A DNA stretch of 19,739 nucleotides from Nitrospiraceae bacterium (lineage in GTDB: Bacteria > Nitrospirota > Nitrospiria > Nitrospirales > Nitrospiraceae): assembly GCA_005800255.1 (NCBI GenBank), contig SYGW01000030.1:1-19739 (forward strand), read 5' to 3'. Made by a program: the position numbers and the translations under genes. Shown one piece after another: positions 15,191 through 19,739 of the stretch; position 1 is the first letter of the stretch; each line of letters starts with the position of its first letter. Under the pieces are notes generated by a model that was not told the origin of the DNA, made no database searches, and was given only the letters and a program-made list of their open reading frames with translations.

Positions 15191-15583
15191 ATGGTTGCAG
15201 TTAGGTCGTTCATGGTTCCGAGAGAGAAATTCATTACGGTTGAGCGGGATACGGATGCCCAGACGGCGGCGCGGATCATGCGGGATCGCGGGATCGGTAG
15301 CCTCTTCGTGACGAATGGGAAGGACGTCGTCGGCATTCTGACGGACACCGATATGGTCCGGCGGGTGGTGGCGGCCGGAGCAGATACGCACAAGACGACG
15401 GTCGAGCAGATTATGTCGGCGCCGATTTTGACGATCGAGGAGAGTAAGACTCTCTTGGATGCCAACGATTTGATGGCCCAGACCCATCTCCGCCATCTCG
15501 GAGTGACGAAGGACGGTAAGCTGGTTGGCATGATTTCCGTTCGCGATCTGGTGGTGTTTCTCACGAATCTTCCGAGGAAATAA
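15191..15583 (+). CDS. Two-CBS-domain protein
   Basis: A 130-residue protein made almost entirely of a CBS domain pair (about 1-65 and 70-128). Typical CBS strand-helix segments are seen: [41 protein letters not shown], then [17 protein letters not shown] and [24 protein letters not shown] pairs commonly bind adenosyl ligands such as AMP, ATP or SAM and regulate a partner. No catalytic domain is attached. AAGGAGG lies seven bases before the ATG, the strongest ribosome binding site in the operon. It lies four bases before hemB. A role in adjusting tetrapyrrole synthesis is inference from position. Confidence 0.88.
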   Translation: MVAVRSFMVPREKFITVERDTDAQTAARIMRDRGIGSLFVTNGKDVVGILTDTDMVRRVVAAGADTHKTTVEQIMSAPILTIEESKTLLDANDLMAQTHLRHLGVTKDGKLVGMISVRDLVVFLTNLPRK

Positions 15584-15587
15584 TCCG

Positions 15588-16559
15588 ATGGCCTTTCCAA
15601 TTCAGCGGCTCAGACGGTTGCGGCAGCACGAGGGCTTTCGTCGCATGGTGCGGGAGACGAGCCTGTCTCCCGCCGATTTCATCTATCCGCTGTTCGTCGT
15701 GGAAGGGCGGAACAGGCGGGAGGAGATCGTGTCGATGCCGGGCCAGTTCCGGCTCTCGGTCGATCTCTTGGTGAAGGAGGCGGGCGAGATTGCGGCCTTG
15801 GGGATTCCCGGCATCATCCTGTTCGGGATTCCGGATCGGAAGGATGCGAAGGGGAGTGCCGGCTACGATCCGAACGGCATCGTGCAGCGGGCCGTCAAGG
15901 CGGTGAAGGACCATGTGCCGGGCCTGATGGTCGTGACCGATGTTTGCATCGACGAATATACCGACCATGGCCATTGCGGGGTCGTGAAGGACGGGCGCAT
16001 TCTCAATGATGAAACCTTGGACTGCCTTCGCGCCATGGCCCTGACTCATGCGCAGGCCGGGGCCGATATGGTCGCCCCGTCCGATATGATGGATGGGCGG
16101 GTGGCGGCGATCCGGACGGAATTGGATCGGGCGGGGTTTATCGAGTTGCCGATCATGGCCTATGCCGCCAAGTTCGCCTCCTGTTTTTATGCTCCCTTCC
16201 GGGATGCGGCCTTTTCCAGCCCGCAATTCGGCGATCGCCAATCCTATCAAATGGATCCGGCCAACCGCCGGGAAGCGTTGCGCGAGATCGCCCTCGATGT
16301 CGAAGAGGGGGCCGATATCATCATGGTGAAGCCGGCGTTGCCCTACCTCGATATCATCGCCGCGGCCAGAGAGCAGATCCTGTTGCCGGTGGCGGCCTAT
16401 CAGGTGAGCGGGGAGTACAGCATGATCAAAGCCGCCGCTCAGGCCGGCTGGCTCGACGAGTCGCGGGCCATGATGGAATCCTTGCTGTCGATCAAGCGGG
16501 CCGGCGCGGATCTCATTCTGACCTACTTTGCCAAAGACGCCGCGCGTCTTCTCCACTGA
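15588..16559 (+). CDS. hemB: Porphobilinogen synthase (5-aminolevulinate dehydratase)
   Basis: Condenses two 5-aminolevulinate molecules to porphobilinogen. The 323 residues contain the two Schiff-base lysine motifs, [12 protein letters not shown] and [10 protein letters not shown], plus [21 protein letters not shown] and YQVSGEYSM. The metal-binding loop reads [14 protein letters not shown], with Cys120, Asp122 and Cys130, where the classical zinc enzyme has three cysteines (CxC...HGHC) and the magnesium type has none (ALD...D). Position numbering matches E. coli HemB. The metal requirement is therefore uncertain. It lies four bases after the CBS gene and has GAGGA nine bases before the ATG. 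Confidence 0.97.
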   Translation: MAFPIQRLRRLRQHEGFRRMVRETSLSPADFIYPLFVVEGRNRREEIVSMPGQFRLSVDLLVKEAGEIAALGIPGIILFGIPDRKDAKGSAGYDPNGIVQRAVKAVKDHVPGLMVVTDVCIDEYTDHGHCGVVKDGRILNDETLDCLRAMALTHAQAGADMVAPSDMMDGRVAAIRTELDRAGFIELPIMAYAAKFASCFYAPFRDAAFSSPQFGDRQSYQMDPANRREALREIALDVEEGADIIMVKPALPYLDIIAAAREQILLPVAAYQVSGEYSMIKAAAQAGWLDESRAMMESLLSIKRAGADLILTYFAKDAARLLH

Positions 16560-16564
16560 CGACT

Positions 16565-17512
16565 ATGTTGAAAGTTACGCGCGGGCTGTCCGGTGAACGT
16601 GCTCTTCGGGCCTATCCGGTCGCCACGATCGGCAATTTCGATGGCCACCATCTGGGCCATCGAGCCCTGCTACAGACGGTGGTCGAGACGGCCAGAAAGG
16701 CGCAGGGGGCCGCGCTGGTGCTGACCTTCGAGCCTCATCCGGTGAAAATTCTTGCGCCCCACGTCGATCTGCGTTTTCTCACCAGTCCGGAAGAAAAGCT
16801 GGCGTACCTCGAAGCGGCTGGGATCGATGAAGTGGTCTTCCTGGACTTTACTCCCACCTTCGCGGCGATGAGCCCGGATCAGTTCGCCTCGGAGATTCTG
16901 CATCGGTCTCTCACGCTGGCTGAACTGTTCGTGGGTAATCACTTTGCCTTCGGGAAGGGGCGGGCCGGCCATATTGATGACCTGGTGCGTCTTGGCGGCC
17001 AATACGATTTTCTCGTGCATCCTGTGATGCCAGTGATGATCGAGGGGGATGTGGTGAGTTCGACCAGGATTCGTCAGCTCATTCAGGCCGGACATGTCGA
17101 TCGGGCTGCCACGCTGCTCGGACGAACCTATGGCATCAAGGGTCTCGTGGTGCATGGGATGCAACAAGGCCAGGCGCTGGGCTGGCCTACGGCCAATCTG
17201 CATATTCCGGCCGGGCGTGTCGTGCCGCCCGATGGAGTCTATGCCGCGCGGGCAGTGCATGGGGCGGAGGTCTATGACGCCATCGCCTATATCGGGACCA
17301 GACCGACCTTTGGCGCGGGCGAGCGGCTGATCGAGGTGAACCTTCTGGATCACTCCTGCGATCTCTACGGCCAGGAGATTACGGTGCAGTTTGTCTCGCG
17401 GGTGCGGGGCGACCATACCTTTGCCTCTGCCGATGAGTTGTCGAAGCAAATTGTCCGGGATGTGGAGCAGGCTCGCATCAGCTTGCGCAATATTCCGCAG
17501 GGAGTTCCGTAA
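16565..17512 (+). CDS. ribF: Bifunctional riboflavin kinase / FAD synthetase
   Basis: Makes FMN from riboflavin and FAD from FMN. The 315 residues carry the N-terminal adenylyltransferase nucleotide-binding motif GNFDGHHLGH (23-32), FEPHPV, FGKGRAG and SSTRIR (165-170), then the C-terminal flavokinase with GWPTANL (206-212), IGTRPTFG (243-250) and the catalytic-base region RLIEVNLLD. No proper ribosome binding site is visible; the ATG lies five bases after the hemB stop, so coupling to hemB is likely. tilS begins two bases after its stop. Confidence 0.96.
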   Translation: MLKVTRGLSGERALRAYPVATIGNFDGHHLGHRALLQTVVETARKAQGAALVLTFEPHPVKILAPHVDLRFLTSPEEKLAYLEAAGIDEVVFLDFTPTFAAMSPDQFASEILHRSLTLAELFVGNHFAFGKGRAGHIDDLVRLGGQYDFLVHPVMPVMIEGDVVSSTRIRQLIQAGHVDRAATLLGRTYGIKGLVVHGMQQGQALGWPTANLHIPAGRVVPPDGVYAARAVHGAEVYDAIAYIGTRPTFGAGERLIEVNLLDHSCDLYGQEITVQFVSRVRGDHTFASADELSKQIVRDVEQARISLRNIPQGVP

Positions 17513-17514
17513 CT

Positions 17515-18996
17515 ATGCCAGTTGAGACGCCCATGGCGAGGCCATCATCCAGATCGACCGCAGGTCCGGCTCTGTTGACCCAGCTCGTTCGAACGGTGCG
17601 GCAGCATGAACTGTTCGTTCCGGGCCAGCATCTGCTCGTGGCAGTATCAGGCGGACCAGACTCAATGGCCCTGCTGTCGCTTCTTCATCGCCTGGTCCAG
17701 TCCTGGCGCCTCGCCCTGACGGTCGTCCATTGTAACTATGGATTGCGGGGAGCGGAGTCAGACGGAGACGAGTCCTTTGTTCGAGATTTTTGCCGGGAAC
17801 GGCATCTGTCCCTGGTCATCCATCGGCCTCTGCTCGTCAAACGGAGGCAGCGGTCGTCGCTTCAAGCCATGGCCCGCGAGGCGCGTTATGCCTTTATGAG
17901 GCAACTGGCTCATGAAGTGGAGGCAGACCGTATTGTGGTCGGTCACACCACCAATGACCAGGTGGAAACGGTGCTCATGTGGATGTTGCGAGGGGCCGGC
18001 ATGACCGGGTTGGCCGGGATGCCCTATGTTCGAGAGGACCGGGTCATTCGTCCGCTCCTGGCCTCCACCCGCGAGGAGGTGCTGGCCTATTTGGATCAGG
18101 AAGGGGTGAGCTATCGCCGGGATTCGAGCAACGAGAAGCCGCTGTATCATCGTAATCGGATTAGGCAGGAACTGTTGCCTGTTGTCACGAAGTTGGCGCC
18201 GGCTGCCGTTCGTCTGTTGCAGCGGCAGGCGGATGTCTTGCGCGAGGACGAACGATATCTGGAGCAGGTGACGAGGGAGCTGGTGCGCAGGCTCGTGAGT
18301 CAGGAGCCCGGAGGTGCGCAACGAGTCGAGCGCCAGGCCTTCATGGAATTGCCGGTCTCCCTGCAACGGCGTCTCGTTCGGGCCGTCTTACGGACCTACG
18401 ATGAAGAGGGCCGAGCCAGCAGTCTTCGTGTGGTGGAGTCGGTCCGGCAGGTCTTCCTCAAGGGCAAGGGCGGAGCCCAGCTTTCGTTGAAGCAGGTCGT
18501 CGTGATTCTGGCGCAGGAGTCGGTGCGATTTTGTCCCCTGAATGGGGCGCGCAAGGCGGCAACTGGTTCCTGGTCGGGACAGGGCGAGAGCCTGCGTCTT
18601 TCCGTGCCGTCAACGGTCTATTGGGCTGGAACGAATCAACAAATTCATGTACAACGTATAGCTCGCTGCGAGGCGGAGCAGGGAGGCGCGACTCCGACTT
18701 CGTGTCGCGCTGTATTCGATGCCGACCGCTGTTCGGAGCCCTTGGTGGTTCGGTCCTGGCGAGCCGGCGATCGATTTGTTCCTCAGGGAATGCAGGGGAA
18801 GAGTAAAAAGCTGCAAGATTTCTTTACCGACCGGAAGATCCCTCGCTCCCGACGCGAGGCGCTTCCCTTGTTGGTGGCCCCAGAAGGGATTCTGTGGGTG
18901 GTGGGCATGAGGCAGGATGAGCGATTTGCTGTCCGCAGTGGGACGGCCACCTGCCTAGTGGTTTCGGTGAATCACCGGGGTTCAGAGAAGGAGTAG
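17515..18996 (+). CDS. tilS: tRNA(Ile)-lysidine synthase
   Basis: Attaches lysine to C34 of the tRNA-Ile CAU anticodon so that it reads AUA. The 493 residues include the N-type ATP pyrophosphatase P-loop SGGPDS (45-50), HCNYGLRGAESDGDE, and GHTTNDQVETVLMWMLRGAG. The C-terminal TilS domain has RSWRAGDRFVPQGMQGKSKK and a following KIPRSRREALPLL. The length is on the long side but close to the Bacillus protein. About 14 N-terminal residues are non-conserved, so a start at ATG 17533 is possible. It is followed by hpt and then ftsH, a widely conserved order. Confidence 0.96.
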   Translation: MPVETPMARPSSRSTAGPALLTQLVRTVRQHELFVPGQHLLVAVSGGPDSMALLSLLHRLVQSWRLALTVVHCNYGLRGAESDGDESFVRDFCRERHLSLVIHRPLLVKRRQRSSLQAMAREARYAFMRQLAHEVEADRIVVGHTTNDQVETVLMWMLRGAGMTGLAGMPYVREDRVIRPLLASTREEVLAYLDQEGVSYRRDSSNEKPLYHRNRIRQELLPVVTKLAPAAVRLLQRQADVLREDERYLEQVTRELVRRLVSQEPGGAQRVERQAFMELPVSLQRRLVRAVLRTYDEEGRASSLRVVESVRQVFLKGKGGAQLSLKQVVVILAQESVRFCPLNGARKAATGSWSGQGESLRLSVPSTVYWAGTNQQIHVQRIARCEAEQGGATPTSCRAVFDADRCSEPLVVRSWRAGDRFVPQGMQGKSKKLQDFFTDRKIPRSRREALPLLVAPEGILWVVGMRQDERFAVRSGTATCLVVSVNHRGSEKE

Positions 18997-19002
18997 GGGA
19001 GC

Positions 19003-19542
19003 ATGGAGCGAATTTTCGGTCGACCGATCGTGACGCAGGAAGAAATGCGCGCGCGCATTCGAGAGCTGGGCAAACAGATCACGACCGATTACATGGGGAA
19101 GGATCTCGTATTGGTCGGGGTGCTGAAGGGGGCCTATGCCTTCTATGCCGATCTGGCCCGCGCGATCAGGATCCCCATCCGGGTGGATTTTCTCATGGTG
19201 ACGAGTTACGGATCCCGGGCTAAAACATCCGGCAAGGTCAAGATGGTGACCGAGTTGACCGAGGAGATCAAAGGCAAAGATGTATTGCTGGTGGAAGATA
19301 TCGTCGACTCCGGCCTGACGGTCCAATACCTCCTCAAGACATTGGGGAAAAAGAAGCCTCGCTCGATTAAAGTCTGCACCCTCTTGAGCAAGCCGGAGCG
19401 GCGGACCATCGATGTCGCTATCGATTACGAGGGGTTCAGAATTCCCAACAAGTACGTGGTTGGGTATGGATTAGACTATCAGCAGAAGTATCGCAACCTG
19501 CCCTATCTGGCCGTCCTGGATGTGGCAGAGGATCAAGAATAG
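19003..19542 (+). CDS. hpt: Hypoxanthine phosphoribosyltransferase
   Basis: Salvages hypoxanthine (and usually guanine) with PRPP. The 179 residues include the LKG loop (41-43), MVTSYGS, and the PRPP-binding motif VLLVEDIVDSGLTV (94-107), followed by TLLSKPERR and a purine-binding VGYGLDYQQKYRNLPY segment. The length is typical. ATG 19003 follows AGGGGAGC and lies six bases after the tilS stop, so it is the last gene of the visible operon. No terminator is visible after it. Confidence 0.96.
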   Translation: MERIFGRPIVTQEEMRARIRELGKQITTDYMGKDLVLVGVLKGAYAFYADLARAIRIPIRVDFLMVTSYGSRAKTSGKVKMVTELTEEIKGKDVLLVEDIVDSGLTVQYLLKTLGKKKPRSIKVCTLLSKPERRTIDVAIDYEGFRIPNKYVVGYGLDYQQKYRNLPYLAVLDVAEDQE

Positions 19543-19558
19543 GTTCGTGCCCCTACGG

Positions 19559-19588
19559 TTGTCAGTATGAATGGGCCTGTGGTAGCAT
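19559..19588 (+). promoter_or_regulatory. Possible ftsH promoter
   Basis: TTGTCA (19559-19564), an 18-base spacer and TAGCAT (19583-19588) match the sigma-70 consensus in five and four of six positions. It lies in the 99-base hpt-ftsH gap. Since no terminator precedes it, ftsH may also be read from the upstream operon. Confidence 0.35.
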
Positions 19589-19641
19589 TACGGAACTGCG
19601 TGGTTTTCCTCATTTAAGCGCTAATCCACAAGGAGATCTGG

Positions 19642-19739
19642 ATGAATTCCAGGGCAAAGAATCTGCTTTTCTGGGTCGTCGTCGGCCTCTTCATGATTTT
19701 ACTGTTCAACCTGTTCAGTGTGCCGACCCATGCGCCTGA
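19642..19739 (+). CDS. ftsH: ATP-dependent zinc metalloprotease FtsH (5' end only)
   Basis: Only the first 32 codons are in the window. They encode a short polar start (MNSRAKN) and one transmembrane segment (about residues 8-26), ending SVPTHAP, which fits the N-terminal membrane anchor of FtsH, a membrane AAA+ protease. AAGGAG lies seven bases before the ATG. The tilS-hpt-ftsH order supports the name. The window's last letters, TGA, are out of frame and are not a stop of this gene. No AAA+ or protease domain can be seen, so the call rests on context and the anchor. Confidence 0.8.
   Translation, partial: MNSRAKNLLFWVVVGLFMILLFNLFSVPTHAP

Noticed and set aside
15561..16556. Long minus-strand open frame across hemB (331 codons)
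   Set aside because: Shadow of hemB: antisense, no ribosome binding site or domain evidence, His/Arg/Gly-rich composition typical of complementary-strand reading.
1..19739. Mobile element, prophage, CRISPR array or defence system
   Set aside because: No transposase, integrase, phage gene, direct-repeat array or defence gene is seen; gene content is housekeeping throughout.

Overview
The window looks like a chromosomal housekeeping segment from a Gram-negative bacterium, most probably a Nitrospira-like member of the Nitrospirota. This is an inference from moderately high GC, paired DUF151 genes beside rplM-rpsI, a cobA-hemD fusion, a ccsA-hemA-hemC order and the general style of the proteins; no database search was possible. 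Nothing points to a mobile element, prophage, CRISPR array or recent transfer. Gene density is high and no gene-free stretch exceeds 300 bases (the largest gaps, about 220 bases, are the rpsB leader region and the tRNA-to-8158 gap).

Left part (1-7700), all on the minus strand and read right to left. Transcription units, in order of transcription: a small Fe(2+)-trafficking-like zinc-ribbon protein (7421-7699); two tandem DUF151 nuclease-domain genes followed by rplM and rpsI, closed by a strong terminator at 5321-5353; argC-argJ (arginine biosynthesis); and rpsB-tsf-pyrH-frr (ribosomal protein S2, EF-Ts, UMP kinase, ribosome recycling factor). The rpsB leader contains two abutting perfect hairpins and a possible anti-Shine-Dalgarno segment.

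Middle (7848-10029): a tRNA-Leu(CAA); a monocistronic secreted protein of unknown function with a near-consensus promoter, a strong ribosome binding site and a textbook terminator; a TusA-family sulfur carrier with a CPYN instead of CPxP motif; and, convergent with it, a divergent RsmI-like methyltransferase.

Right part (10009-19542), plus strand: a near-consensus promoter drives a compact run of genes, ccsA/hemX-like, hemA, a small zinc-ribbon membrane protein, hemC, cobA-hemD fusion, a two-CBS-domain protein, hemB, ribF, tilS and hpt. Several junctions overlap or are separated by only 1-10 bases. Together these make tetrapyrroles from glutamyl-tRNA to uroporphyrinogen III and precorrin-2 (for heme, siroheme and related cofactors), make FMN/FAD, modify tRNA-Ile and salvage purines. 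ftsH begins at 19642 and runs off the end.

Most of the window is ordinary and well conserved. The best second-look items are the secreted protein at 8158, the off-consensus RsmI-like protein, the two unassigned small proteins inside the heme operon, the mixed metal site of HemB and the rpsB leader. I did not find a convincing new multi-gene system.
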